Positions 38,335-51,354 of a DNA stretch of 64,000 nucleotides are shown piece after piece. Within the stretch, counting starts at the first letter, position 1. Each line of letters starts with the position of its first letter. The position numbers were made by a program, and so were the translations under genes. The DNA is from Luidia sarsii (taxonomy: Eukaryota; Echinodermata; Asteroidea; Paxillosida; Luidiidae), in assembly GCA_949987565.1 (NCBI GenBank), contig OX465103.1, forward strand, positions 12,605,145 through 12,669,144, written 5' to 3'. The notes below the pieces were generated by a model. The model worked only from the letters and a program-made list of their open reading frames with translations, was not told the DNA's origin and did not search any database.

Positions 38335-41300
38335 ATGACTTCAACTGGTCTACTGAAAGTCAGATCCATGTCAGAGGGCTCTCAGATACCTGAGGAGTCA
38401 TTTTCAGAGAAATATGGGAAAAGTGATTTTGGGTCGAAGACGGAAAAATCTGACAGGAGCGGACCTGTCGAACATGTCAGAAATTGGGCCAAAAATGTAG
38501 ATTTTTTGAGGGGGCCAAAAATGACTTCAACTGGTCTACCGAAAGTCAGATCCATGTCAGAGGGCTCTCAGATACCTGAGGAGTCATTTTCAGAGAAATA
38601 TGGGAAAAGTGATTTGGGGTCAAAAACTGAAAAATCTGACAGGAGCGGACCTGTCGAACATGTCAGAAATTGGGCCAAAAATCTAGAATTTTTGAGGGGG
38701 CCAAAAATGACTTCAACTGGTCTATACAAAGTCAGATCCATGTCAGAGGGCTCTCAGATACCTGAGGAGTCATTTTCAGAGATATATGGGAAAAGTGATT
38801 TTGGGTCGAAGACGGAAAAATCTGACAGGAGCGGACCTGTCGAACATGTCAGAAATTGGGCCAAAAATGTAGATTTTTTGAGGGGGCCAAAAATGATTTT
38901 AACTGGTCTACTGAAAGTCAGATCCATGTCAGAGGGCTCTCAGATACCTGAGGAGTCATTTTCAGAGAAATATAGGAAAAGTGATTTTGGGTTGAAGACG
39001 GAAAAATCTGACAGGAGCGGACCTGTCGAACATGTCAGAAATTGGGCCAAAAATGTAGATTTTTTGAGGGGGCCAAAAATGATTTTAACTGGTCTACTGA
39101 AAGTCAGATCCATGTCAGAGGGCTCTCAGATACCTGAGGAGACATTTTCAGAGAAATATGGGAAAAGTGATTTTGGGTCAAAAACTGAAAAAGCTGTCAG
39201 GAGCGGACCTGTCGAACATGTCAGAAATTGGGCCAAAAATCTAGATTTTTTGAGGGGGCCAAAAATGACTTCAACTGGTCTACTGAAAGTCAGATCCATG
39301 TCAGAGGGCTCTCAGATACCTGAGGAGTCATTTTCAGAGAAATATGGGAAAAGTGATTTTGGGTCAAAAACTGAAAAATCTGACAGGAGCGGACCTGTCG
39401 AACATGTCAGAAATTGGGCCAAAAATCTTGATTTTTTGAGGGGGCCAAAAATGACTTCAACTGGTCTACCGAAAGTCAGATCCATGTCAGAGGGCTCTCA
39501 GATACCTGAGGAGTCATTTTCAGAGAAATATGGGAAAAGTGATTTTGGGTCGAAAACTGAAAAATCTGACAGGAGCGGACCTGTCGAACATGTCAGAAAT
39601 GGGGTCAAAAATCCTTTTTTTTTGAGGGGGCCAAAAATGACTTCAACTGGTCTACCGAAAGTCAGATCCATGTCAGAGGGCTCTCAGATACCTGAGGAGT
39701 CATTTTCAGAGAAATATGGGAAAAGCGATTTTGGGTCAAAAACTGAAAAATCTGACAGGAGCGGACCTGTCGAACATTTCAGAAATTGGGCCAAAAATCT
39801 AGATTTTTTGAGGGGGCCAAAAATGATTTCAACTGGTCTACCGAAAGTCAGATCCATGTCAGAGGGCTCTCAGATACCTGAGGAGTCATTTTCAGAGAAA
39901 TATGGGAAAAGTGATTTTGGGTCGAAGACGGAAAAATCTGACAGGAGCGGACCTGTCGAACATGTCAGAAATTGGGCCAAAAATCTTGATTTTTTGAGGG
40001 GGCCAAAAATGACTTCAACTGGTCTACCGAAAGTCAGATCCATGTCAGAGGGCTCTCAGATACCTGAGGAGTCATTTTCAGAGAAATATGGGAAAAGTGA
40101 TTTGGGGTCAAAAACTGAAAAATCTGACAGGAGCGGACCTGTCGAACATGTCAGAAATTGGGCCAAAAATCTAGAATTTTTGAGGGGGCCAAAAATGACT
40201 TCAACTGGTCTATACAAAGTCAGATCCATGTCAGAGGGCTCTCAGATACCTGAGGAGTCATTTTCAGAGATATATGGGAAAAGTGATTTTGGGTCGAAGA
40301 CGGAAAAATCTGACAGGAGCGGACCTGTCGAACATGTCAGAAATTGGGCCAAAAATGTAGATTTTTTGAGGGGGCCAAAAATGATTTTAACTGGTCTACT
40401 GAAAGTCAGATCCATGTCAGAGGGCTCTCAGATACCTGAGGAGTCATTTTCAGAGAAATATAGGAAAAGTGATTTTGGGTTGAAGACGGAAAAATCTGAC
40501 AGGAGCGGACCTGTCGAACATGTCAGAAATTGGGCCAAAAATGTAGATTTTTTGAGGGGGCCAAAAATGATTTTAACTGGTCTACTGAAAGTCAGATCCA
40601 TGTCAGAGGGCTCTCAGATACCTGAGGAGTCATTTTCAGAGAAATATGGGAAAAGTGATTTTGGGTCAAAAACTGAAAAAGCTGACAGGAGCGGACCTGT
40701 CGAACATGTCAGAAATTGGGCCAAAAATCTAGATTTTTTGAGGGGGCCAAAAATGACTTCAACTGGTCTACTGAAAGTCAGATCCATGTCAGAGGGCTCT
40801 CAGATACCTGAGGAGTCATTTTCAGAGAAATATGGGAAAAGTGATTTTGGGTCAAAAACTGAAAAATCTGACAGGAGCGGACCTGTCGAACATGTCAGAA
40901 ATTGGGCCAAAAATCTTGATTTTTTGAGGGGGCCAAAAATGACTTCAACTGGTCTACCGAAAGTCAGATCCATGTCAGAGGGCTCTCAGATACCTGAGGA
41001 GTCATTTTCAGAGAAATATGGGAAAAGTGATTTTGGGTCGAAAACTGAAAAATCTGACAGGAGCGGACCTGTCGAACATGTCAGAAATGGGGTCAAAAAT
41101 CCTTTTTTTTTGAGGGGGCCAAAAATGACTTCAACTGGTCTACCGAAAGTCAGATCCATGTCAGAGGGCTCTCAGATACCTGAGGAGTCATTTTCAGAGA
41201 AATATGGGAAAAGCGATTTTGGGTCAAAAACTGAAAAATCTGACAGGAGCGGACCTGTCGAACATTTCAGAAATTGGGCCAAAAATCTAGATTTTTTGAG

Positions 41301-44300
41301 GGGGCCAAAAATGATTTCAACTGGTCTACCGAAAGTCAGATCCATGTCAGAGGGCTCTCAGATACCTGAGGAGTCATTTTCAGAGAAATATGGGAAAAGT
41401 GATTTTGGGTCGAAGACGGAAAAATCTGACAGGAGCGGACCTGTCGAACATGTCAGAAATTGGGCCAAAAATGTAGATTTTTTGAGGGGGCCAAAAATGA
41501 CTTCAACTGGTCTACTGAAAGTCAGATCCATGTCAGAGGGCTCTCGGATACCTGAGGAGTCATTTTCAGAGAAATATGGGAAAAGTGATTTTGGGTCAAA
41601 AACTGAAAAATCTGACAGGAGCGGACCTGTCGAACATGTCAGAAATTGGTCCAAAAATCTAGATTTTTTGAGGGGGCCAAAAATGACTTCAACTGGTCTA
41701 CCGAAAGTTAGATCCATGTCAGAGGGCTCTCAGATACCTGAGGAGTCATTTTCAGAGAAATATGGGAAAAGTGATTTTGGGTCGAAGACGGATAAATCTG
41801 ACAGGAGCGGACCTGTCGAACATGTCAGAAATTGGGCCAAAAATCTAGATTTTTTGAGGGGGCCAAAAATGACTTCAACTGGTCTACCGAAAGTTAGATC
41901 CATGTCAGAGGGCTCTCAGATACCTGAGGAGTCATTTTCAGAGAAATATGGGAAAAGTGATTTTGGGTCGAAGACGGAAAAATCTGACAGGAGCGGACCT
42001 GTCGAACATTTCAGAAATTGGGCCAAAAATGTAGATTTTTTGAGGGGGCCAAAAATGATTTTAACTGGTCTACTGAAAGTCAGATCCATGTCAGAGGGCT
42101 CTCAGATACCTGAGGAGTCATTTTCAGAGAAATATGGGAAAAGTGATTTTGGGTCAAAAACTGAAAAAGCTGACAGGAGCGGACCTGTCGAACATGTCAG
42201 AAATTGGGCCAAAAATCTAGATTTTTTGAGGGGGCCAAAAATGACTTCAACTGGTCTACTGAAAGTCAGATCCATGTCAGAGGGCTCTCAGATACCTGAG
42301 GAGTCATTTTCAGAGAAATATGGGAAAAGTGATTTTGGGTCAAAAACTGAAAAATCTGACAGGAGCGGACCTGTCGAACATGTCAGAAATTGGGCCAAAA
42401 ATCTTGATTTTTTGAGGGGGCCAAAAATGACTTCAACTGGTCTACCGAAAGTCAGATCCATGTCAGAGGGCTCTCAGATACCTGAGGAGTCATTTTCAGA
42501 GAAATATGGGAAAAGTGATTTTGGGTCGAAAACTGAAAAATCTGACAGGAGCGGACCTGTCGAACATGTCAGAAATGGGGTCAAAAATCCTTTTTTTTTG
42601 AGGGGGCCAAAAATGACTTCAACTGGTCTACCGAAAGTCAGATCCATGTCAGAGGGCTCTCAGATACCTGAGGAGTCATTTTCAGAGAAATATGGGAAAA
42701 GCGATTTTGGGTCAAAAACTGAAAAATCTGACAGGAGCGGACCTGTCGAACATGTCAGAAATTGGGCCAAAAATGTAGATTTTTTGAGGGGGCCAAAAAT
42801 GACTTCAACTGGTCTACTGAAAGTCAGATCCATGTCAGAGGGCTCTCAGATACCTGAGGAGTCATTTTCAGAGAAATATGGGAAAAGTGATTTTGGGTCG
42901 AAGACGGAAAAATCTGACAGGAGCGGACCTGTCGAACATGTCAGAAATTGGGCCAAAAATGTAGATTTTTTGAGGGGGCCAAAAATGACTTCAACTGGTC
43001 TACCGAAAGTCAGATCCATGTCAGAGGGCTCTCAGATACCTGAGGAGTCATTTTCAGAGAAATATGGGAAAAGTGATTTGGGGTCAAAAACTGAAAAATC
43101 TGACAGGAGCGGACCTGTCGAACATGTCAGAAATTGGGCCAAAAATCTAGAATTTTTGAGGGGGCCAAAAATGACTTCAACTGGTCTATACAAAGTCAGA
43201 TCCATGTCAGAGGGCTCTCAGATACCTGAGGAGTCATTTTCAGAGATATATGGGAAAAGTGATTTTGGGTCGAAGACGGAAAAATCTGACAGGAGCGGAC
43301 CTGTCGAACATGTCAGAAATTGGGCCAAAAATGTAGATTTTTTGAGGGGGCCAAAAATGATTTTAACTGGTCTACTGAAAGTCAGATCCATGTCAGAGGG
43401 CTCTCAGATACCTGAGGAGTCATTTTCAGAGAAATATGGGAAAAGTGATTTTGGGTCAAAAACTGAAAAAGCTGACAGGAGCGGACCTGTCGAACATGTC
43501 AGAAATTGGGCCAAAAATCTAGATTTTTTGAGGGGGCCAAAAATGACTTCAACTGGTCTACTGAAAGTCAGATCCATGTCAGAGGGCTCTCAGATACCTG
43601 AGGAGTCATTTTCAGAGAAATATGGGAAAAGTGATTTTGGGTCAAAAACTGAAAAATCTGACAGGAGCGGACCTGTCGAACATGTCAGAAATTGGGCCAA
43701 AAATCTTGATTTTTTGAGGGGGCCAAAAATGACTTCAACTGGTCTACCGAAAGTCAGATCCATGTCAGAGGGCTCTCAGATACCTGAGGAGTCATTTTCA
43801 GAGAAATATGGGAAAAGTGATTTTGGGTCGAAAACTGAAAAATCTGACAGGAGCGGACCTGTCGAACATGTCAGAAATGGGGTCAAAAATCCTTTTTTTT
43901 TGAGGGGGCCAAAAATGACTTCAACTGGTCTACCGAAAGTCAGATCCATGTCAGAGGGCTCTCAGATACCTGAGGAGTCATTTTCAGAGAAATATGGGAA
44001 AAGCGATTTTGGGTCAAAAACTGAAAAATCTGACAGGAGCGGACCTGTCGAACATTTCAGAAATTGGGCCAAAAATCTAGATTTTTTGAGGGGGCCAAAA
44101 ATGATTTCAACTGGTCTACCGAAAGTCAGATCCATGTCAGAGGGCTCTCAGATACCTGAGGAGTCATTTTCAGAGAAATATGGGAAAAGTGATTTTGGGT
44201 CGAAGACGGAAAAATCTGACAGGAGCGGACCTGTCGAACATGTCAGAAATTGGGCCAAAAATCTAGATTTTTTGAGGGGGCCAAAAATGACTTCAACTGG

Positions 44301-46764
44301 TCTACTGAAAGTCAGATCCATGTCAGAGGGCTCTCAGATACCTGAGGAGTCATTTTCAGAGAAATATGGGAAAAGTGATTTTGGGTCAAAAACTGAAAAA
44401 TCTGACAGGAGCGGACCTGTCGAACATGTCAGAAATTGGGCCAAAAATCTTGATTTTTTGAGGGGGCCAAAAATGACTTCAACTGGTCTACCGAAAGTCA
44501 GATCCATGTCAGAGGGCTCTCAGATACCTGAGGAGTCATTTTCAGAGAAATATGGGAAAAGTGATTTTGGGTCGAAAACTGAAAAATCTGACAGGAGCGG
44601 ACCTGTCGAACATGTCAGAAATGGGGTCAAAAATCCTTTTTTTTTGAGGGGGCCAAAAATGACTTCAACTGGTCTACCGAAAGTCAGATCCATGTCAGAG
44701 GGCTCTCAGATACCTGAGGAGTCATTTTCAGAGAAATATGGGAAAAGCGATTTTGGGTCAAAAACTGAAAAATCTGACAGGAGCGGACCTGTCGAACATT
44801 TCAGAAATTGGGCCAAAAATCTAGATTTTTTGAGGGGGCCAAAAATGATTTCAACTGGTCTACCGAAAGTCAGATCCATGTCAGAGGGCTCTCAGATACC
44901 TGAGGAGTCATTTTCAGAGAAATATGGGAAAAGTGATTTTGGGTCGAAGACGGAAAAATCTGACAGGAGCGGACCTGTCGAACATGTCAGAAATTGGGCC
45001 AAAAATGTAGATTTTTTGAGGGGGCCAAAAATGACTTCAACTGGTCTACTGAAAGTCAGATCCATGTCAGAGGGCTCTCAGATACCTGAGGAGTCATTTT
45101 CAGAGAAATATGGGAAAAGTGATTTTGGGTCAAAAACTGAAAAATCTGACAGGAGCGGACCTGTCGAACATGTCAGAAATTGGGCCAAAAATCTTGATTT
45201 TTTGAGGGGGCCAAAAATGACTTCAACTGGTCTACCGAAAGTTAGATCCATGTCAGAGGGCTCTCAGATACCTGAGGAGTCATTTTCAGAGAAATATGGG
45301 AAAAGTGATTTTGGGTCGAAGACGGATAAATCTGACAGGAGCGGACCTGTCGAACATGTCAGAAATGGGGTCAAAAATCCTTTTTTTTTGAGGGGGCCAA
45401 AAATGACTTCAACTGGTCTACCGAAAGTCAGATCCATGTCAGAGGGCTCTCAGATACCTGAGGAGTCATTTTCAGAGAAATATGGGAAAAGCGATTTTGG
45501 GTCAAAAACTGAAAAATCTGACAGGAGCGGACCTGTCGAACATTTCAGAAATTGGGCCAAAAATCTAGATTTTTTGAGGGGGCCAAAAATGATTTCAACT
45601 GGTCTACCGAAAGTCAGATCCATGTCAGAGGGCTCTCAGATACCTGAGGAGTCATTTTCAGAGAAATATGGGAAAAGTGATTTTGGGTCGAAGACGGAAA
45701 AATCTGACAGGAGCGGACCTGTCGAACATGTCAGAAATTGGGCCAAAAATGTAGATTTTTTGAGGGGGCCAAAAATGACTTCAACTGGTCTACTGAAAGT
45801 CAGATCCATGTCAGAGGGCTCTCAGATACCTGAGGAGTCATTTTCAGAGAAATATGGGAAAAGTGATTTTGGGTCAAAAACTGAAAAATCTGACAGGAGC
45901 GGACCTGTCGAACATGTCAGAAATTGGGCCAAAAATCTAGATTTTTTGAGGGGGCCAAAAATGACTTCAACTGGTCTACCGAAAGTTAGATCCATGTCAG
46001 AGGGCTCTCAGATACCTGAGGAGTCATTTTCAGAGAAATATGGGAAAAGTGATTTTGGGTCGAAGACGGATAAATCTGACAGGAGCGGACCTGTCGAACA
46101 TGTCAGAAATTGGGCCAAAAATCTAGATTTTTTGAGGGGGCCAAAAATGACTTCAACTGGTCTACCGAAAGTTAGATCCATGTCAGAGGGCTCTCAGATA
46201 CCTGAGGAGTCATTTTCAGAGAAATATGGGAAAAGTGATTTTGGGTCGAAGACGGAAAAATCTGACAGGAGCGGACCTGTCGAACATGTCAGAAATTGGG
46301 CCAAAAATGTAGATTTTTTGAGGGGGCCAAAAATGACTTCAACTGGTCTACTGAAAGTCAGATCCATGTCAGAGGGCTCTCAGATACCTGAGGAGTCATT
46401 TTCAGAGAAATATGGGAAAAGTGATTTTGGGTCAAAAACTGAAAAATCTGACAGGAGCGGACCTGTCGAACATGTCAGAAATTGGGCCAAAAATCTAGAT
46501 TTTTTGAGGGGGCCAAAAATGACTTCAACTGGTCTACCGAAAGTCAGATCCATGTCAGAGGGCTCTCAGATACCTGAGGAGTCATTTTCAGAGAAATATG
46601 GGAAAAGTGATTTTGGGTTGAAAACTGAAAAATCTGACAGGAGCGGACCTGTGGAACATGTCAGAAATGGGGTCAAAAATAATTTTTTTTTTGAGGGGGC
46701 CAAAAATGACTTCAACTGGTCTACCGAAAGTCAGATCCATGTCAGAGGGCTCTCAGATACCTGA
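38335..46764 (+). other. Longest open frame: 45 x 62-aa repeats, probably not a gene
   Basis: This is a 2809-codon ATG-to-stop frame made only of the 62-aa translation of the monomer (MTSTGL...RSMSEGSQIP...FSEKYGKSDFGSKTEKSD...PVEHVRN). It has no signal peptide, no membrane segment, no unique N- or C-terminal domain and no visible promoter. AAAAATGA gives an A at -3 for the start, but the same context precedes nearly every monomer. The frame exists because 186 is divisible by 3 and the monomer lacks stops in this phase. It ends where the extra T near 46681 shifts phase. Comparable frames lie at 13376-17491, 18211-22326, 22339-26604, 26617-29952, 29965-33300, 33313-35904, 35917-38322 and 51355-55062. 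A repetitive structural protein cannot be excluded from sequence alone, but I consider it unlikely. Confidence 0.85.
43543..45774 (+). repeat. Nested 4-monomer repeat, 3 copies of 744 bp
   Basis: Twelve consecutive monomers follow the order CTACTG unit, CTACCG unit with the T9 tract (in copy 3, GACGGATAAATC as well), CATTTC unit, and GATTTCAAC unit. This order occurs three times, at 43543, 44287 and 45031. The copies differ at CTAGA/GTAGA of the fourth monomer, CTTGA versus CTAGA, and the GACGGATAAATC change. This is a second, shorter level of higher-order periodicity inside the larger HOR. Confidence 0.82.
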
Positions 46765-49700
46765 GGAGTCATTTTCAGAGAAATATGGGAAAAGTGATTT
46801 TGGGTCGAAGACGGAAAAATCTGACAGGAGCGGACCTGTCGAACATGTCAGAAATTGGGCCAAAAATGTAGATTTTTTGAGGGGGCCAAAAATGACTTCA
46901 ACTGGTCTACTGAAAGTCAGATCCATGTCAGAGGGCCCTCAGATACCTAAGGAGTCATTTTCAGAGAAATATGGGAAAAGTGATTTTGGGTCAAAAACTG
47001 AAAAATCTGACTGGAGCGGACCTGTCGAACATGTCAGAAATTGGGCCAAAAATCTTGATTTTTTGAGGGGGCCAAAAATGACTTCAACTGGTCTACCAAA
47101 AGTCAGATCCATGTCAGAGGGCTCTCAGATACCTGAGGAGTCATTTTCAGAGAAATATGGGAAAAGTGATTTTGGGTCGAAACTGAAAAATCTGACAGGA
47201 GCGGACCTGTCGAACATGTCAGAAATGGGGTCAAAAATCCTTTTTTTTTGAGGGGGCCAAAAATGACTTCAACTGGTCTACCGAAAGTCAGATCCATGTC
47301 AGAGGGCTCTCAGATACCTGAGGAGTCATTTTCAGAGAAATATGGGAAAAGCGATTTTGGGTCAAAAACTGAAAAATCTAACAGGAGCGGACCTGTCGAA
47401 CATTTCAGAAATTGGGCCAAAAATCTAGATTTTTTGAGGGGGCCAAAAATGATTTCAACTGGTCTACCGAAAGTCAGATCCATGTCAGAGGGCTCTCAGA
47501 TACCTGAGGAGTCATTTTCAGAGAAATATGGGAAAAGTGATTTTGGGTCGAAGACGGAAAAATCTGACAGGAGCGGACCTGTCGAACATGTCAGAAATTG
47601 GGCCAAAAATGTAGATTTTTTGAGGGGGCCAAAAATGACTTCAACTGGTCTACTGAAAGTCAGATCCATGTCAGAGGGCTCTCAGATACCTGAGGAGTCA
47701 TTTTCAGAGAAATATGGGAAAAGTGATTTTGGGTCAAAAACTGAAAAATCTGACAGGAGCGGACCTGTCGAACATGTCAGAAATTGGGCCAAAAATCTTG
47801 ATTTTTTGAGGGGGCCAAAAATGACTTCAACTGGTCTACCGAAAGTTAGATCCATGTCAGAGGGCTCTCAGATACCTGAGGAGTCATTTTCAGAGAAATA
47901 TGGGAAAAGTGATTTTGGGTCGAAGACGGATAAATCTGACAGGAGCGGACCTGTCGAACATGTCAGAAATGGGGTCAAAAATCCTTTTTTTTTGAGGGGG
48001 CCAAAAATGACTTCAACTGGTCTACCGAAAGTCAGATCCATGTCAGAGGGCTCTCAGATACCTGAGGAGTCATTTTCAGAGAAATATGGGAAAAGCGATT
48101 TTGGGTCAAAAACTGAAAAATCTGACAGGAGCGGACCTGTCGAACATTTCAGAAATTGGGCCAAAAATCTAGATTTTTTGAGGGGGCCAAAAATGATTTC
48201 AACTGGTCTACCGAAAGTCAGATCCATGTCAGAGGGCTCTCAGATACCTGAGGAGTCATTTTCAGAGAAATATGGGAAAAGTGATTTTGGGTCGAAGACG
48301 GAAAAATCTGACAGGAGCGGACCTGTCGAACATGTCAGAAATTGGGCCAAAAATGTAGATTTTTTGAGGGGGCCAAAAATGACTTCAACTGGTCTACTGA
48401 AAGTCAGATCCATGTCAGAGGGCTCTCAGATACCTGAGGAGTCATTTTCAGAGAAATATGGGAAAAGTGATTTTGGGTCAAAAACTGAAAAATCTGACAG
48501 GAGCGGACCTGTCGAACATGTCAGAAATTGGGCCAAAAATCTAGATTTTTTGAGGGGGCCAAAAATGACTTCAACTGGTCTACCGAAAGTTAGATCCATG
48601 TCAGAGGGCTCTCAGATACCTGAGGAGTCATTTTCAGAGAAATATGGGAAAAGTGATTTTGGGTCGAAGACGGATAAATCTGACAGGAGCGGACCTGTCG
48701 AACATGTCAGAAATTGGGCCAAAAATCTAGATTTTTTGAGGGGGCCAAAAATGACTTCAACTGGTCTACCGAAAGTTAGATCCATGTCAGAGGGCTCTCA
48801 GATACCTGAGGAGTCATTTTCAGAGAAATATGGGAAAAGTGATTTTGGGTCGAAGACGGAAAAATCTGACAGGAGCGGACCTGTCGAACATGTCAGAAAT
48901 TGGGCCAAAAATGTAGATTTTTTGAGGGGGCCAAAAATGACTTCAACTGGTCTACTGAAAGTCAGATCCATGTCAGAGGGCTCTCAGATACCTGAGGAGT
49001 CATTTTCAGAGAAATATGGGAAAAGTGATTTTGGGTCAAAAACTGAAAAATCTGACAGGAGCGGACCTGTCGAACATGTCAGAAATTGGGCCAAAAATCT
49101 AGATTTTTTGAGGGGGCCAAAAATGACTTCAACTGGTCTACCGAAAGTCAGATCCATGTCAGAGGGCTCTCAGATACCTGAGGAGTCATTTTCAGAGAAA
49201 TATGGGAAAAGTGATTTTGGGTTGAAAACTGAAAAATCTGACAGGAGCGGACCTGTGGAACATGTCAGAAATGGGGTCAAAAATAATTTTTTTTTTGAGG
49301 GGGCCAAAAATGACTTCAACTGGTCTACCGAAAGTCAGATCCATGTCAGAGGGCTCTCAGATACCTGAGGAGTCATTTTCAGAGAAATATGGGAAAAGTG
49401 ATTTTGGGTCGAAGACGGAAAAATCTGACAGGAGCGGACCTGTCGAACATGTCAGAAATTGGGCCAAAAATGTAGATTTTTTGAGGGGGCCAAAAATGAC
49501 TTCAACTGGTCTACTGAAAGTCAGATCCATGTCAGAGGGCCCTCAGATACCTAAGGAGTCATTTTCAGAGAAATATGGGAAAAGTGATTTTGGGTCAAAA
49601 ACTGAAAAATCTGACTGGAGCGGACCTGTCGAACATGTCAGAAATTGGGCCAAAAATCTTGATTTTTTGAGGGGGCCAAAAATGACTTCAACTGGTCTAC

Positions 49701-50028
49701 CAAAAGTCAGATCCATGTCAGAGGGCTCTCAGATACCTGAGGAGTCATTTTCAGAGAAATATGGGAAAAGTGATTTTGGGTCGAAACTGAAAAATCTGAC
49801 AGGAGCGGACCTGTCGAACATGTCAGAAATGGGGTCAAAAATCCTTTTTTTTTGAGGGGGCCAAAAATGACTTCAACTGGTCTACCGAAAGTCAGATCCA
49901 TGTCAGAGGGCTCTCAGATACCTGAGGAGTCATTTTCAGAGAAATATGGGAAAAGCGATTTTGGGTCAAAAACTGAAAAATCTAACAGGAGCGGACCTGT
50001 CGAACATTTCAGAAATTGGGCCAAAAAT
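44777..50028 (+). repeat. 2604-bp tandem duplication (14 monomers)
   Basis: Sequence from about 44777 recurs 2604 bp downstream. Shared rare markers include GACGGATAAATC plus the T9 tract, the AATAATTTTTTTTTT change (46679, 49283), the GAGGGCCCTCAG unit (46935, 49539), the GACTGGAGC unit and the GTCGAAACTG deletion (47178, 49782). The right edge is set by CTAGA at 47425 versus GTAGA at 50029. The left edge is set by TCTGAC at 44776 versus TCTAAC at 47380. Confidence 0.85.
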
Positions 50029-51354
50029 GTAGATTTTTTGAGGGGGCCAAAAATGATTTTAACTGGTCTACTGAAAGTCAGATCCATGTCAGAGGGCTCT
50101 CAGATACCTGAGGAGTCATTTTCAGAGAAATATGGGAAAAGTGATTTTGGGTCAAAAACTGAAAAAGCTGACAGGAGCGGACCTGTCGAACATGTCAGAA
50201 ATTGGGCCAAAAATCTAGATTTTTTGAGGGGGCCAAAAATGACTTCAACTGGTCTACTGAAAGTCAGATCCATGTCAGAGGGCTCTCAGATACCTGAGGA
50301 GTCATTTTCAGAGAAATATGGGAAAAGTGATTTTGGGTCAAAAACTGAAAAATCTGACAGGAGCGGACCTGTCGAACATGTCAGAAATTGGGCCAAAAAT
50401 CTTGATTTTTTGAGGGGGCCAAAAATGACTTCAACTGGTCTACCGAAAGTCAGATCCATGTCAGAGGGCTCTCAGATACCTGAGGAGTCATTTTCAGAGA
50501 AATATGGGAAAAGTGATTTTGGGTCGAAAACTGAAAAATCTGACAGGAGCGGACCTGTCGAACATGTCAGAAATGGGGTCAAAAATCCTTTTTTTTTGAG
50601 GGGGCCAAAAATGACTTCAACTGGTCTACCAAAAGTCAGATCCATGTCAGAGGGCTCTCAGATACCTGAGGAGTCATTTTCAGAGAAATATGGGAAAAGC
50701 GATTTTGGGTCAAAAACTGAAAAATCTGACAGGAGCGGACCTGTCGAACATTTCAGAAATTGGGCCAAAAATCTAGATTTTTTGAGGGGGCCAAAAATGA
50801 CTTCAACTGGTCTACCGAAAGTCAGATCCATGTCAGAGGGCTCTCAGATACCTGAGGAGTCATTTTCAGAGAAATATGGGAAAAGTGATTTTGGGTCGAA
50901 GACGGAAAAATCTGACAGGAGCGGACCTGTCGAACATGTCAGAAATTGGGCCAAAAATGTAGATTTTTTGAGGGGGCCAAAAATGACTTCAACTGGTCTA
51001 CTGAAAGTCAGATCCATGTCAGAGGGCTCTCAGATACCTGAGGAGTCATTTTCAGAGAAATATGGGAAAAGTGATTTTGGGTCAAAAACTGAAAAATCTG
51101 ACAGGAGCGGACCTGTCGAACATGTCAGAAATTGGGCCAAAAATCTAGATTTTTTGAGGGGGCCAAAAATGACTTCAACTGGTCTACCGAAAGTTAGATC
51201 CATGTCAGAGGGCTCTCAGATACCTGAGGAGTCATTTTCAGAGAAATATGGGAAAAGTGATTTTGGGTCAAAAACTGAAAAAGCTGACAGGAGCGGACCT
51301 GTCGAACATGTCAGAAATTGGGCCAAAAATCTAGATTTTTAGAGGGGGCCAAAA

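Larger units (their letters stand above)
38335..51354 (+). repeat. Composite HOR block, 70 monomers (13020 bp)
   Basis: The block starts with the standard header but runs 70 monomers to the next header-plus-TAG boundary. The header restarts internally without a preceding TAG: at 40009 (from header monomer 2) and at 42799. In the second restart the AATATAGG monomer is missing by fusion. Two pairs of compensating indels lie inside. These are an extra T with CC-to-AA change at about 46681 and 49285, and a lost A in GTCGAAACTG at about 47178 and 49782. The total therefore stays at exactly 70x186. It also holds the nested 744-bp and 2604-bp repeats listed separately. Confidence 0.88.

Noticed and set aside
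41358..41717. 119-codon minus-strand open frame
   Set aside because: It is the antisense of two monomers. It is longer than the usual ~61 codons only because an A-to-G change at 41546 removes one antisense TGA. The 61- and 64-codon minus-strand frames at 47103, 49707, 62372 and 63302 are likewise shadows.
46675..46700. Polyadenylation or transcription signal around AATAATTTTTTTTTT
   Set aside because: It is a mutated T9 tract of the monomer (CC to AA plus one T), copied once by the 2604-bp duplication. No AATAAA is present in the consensus.
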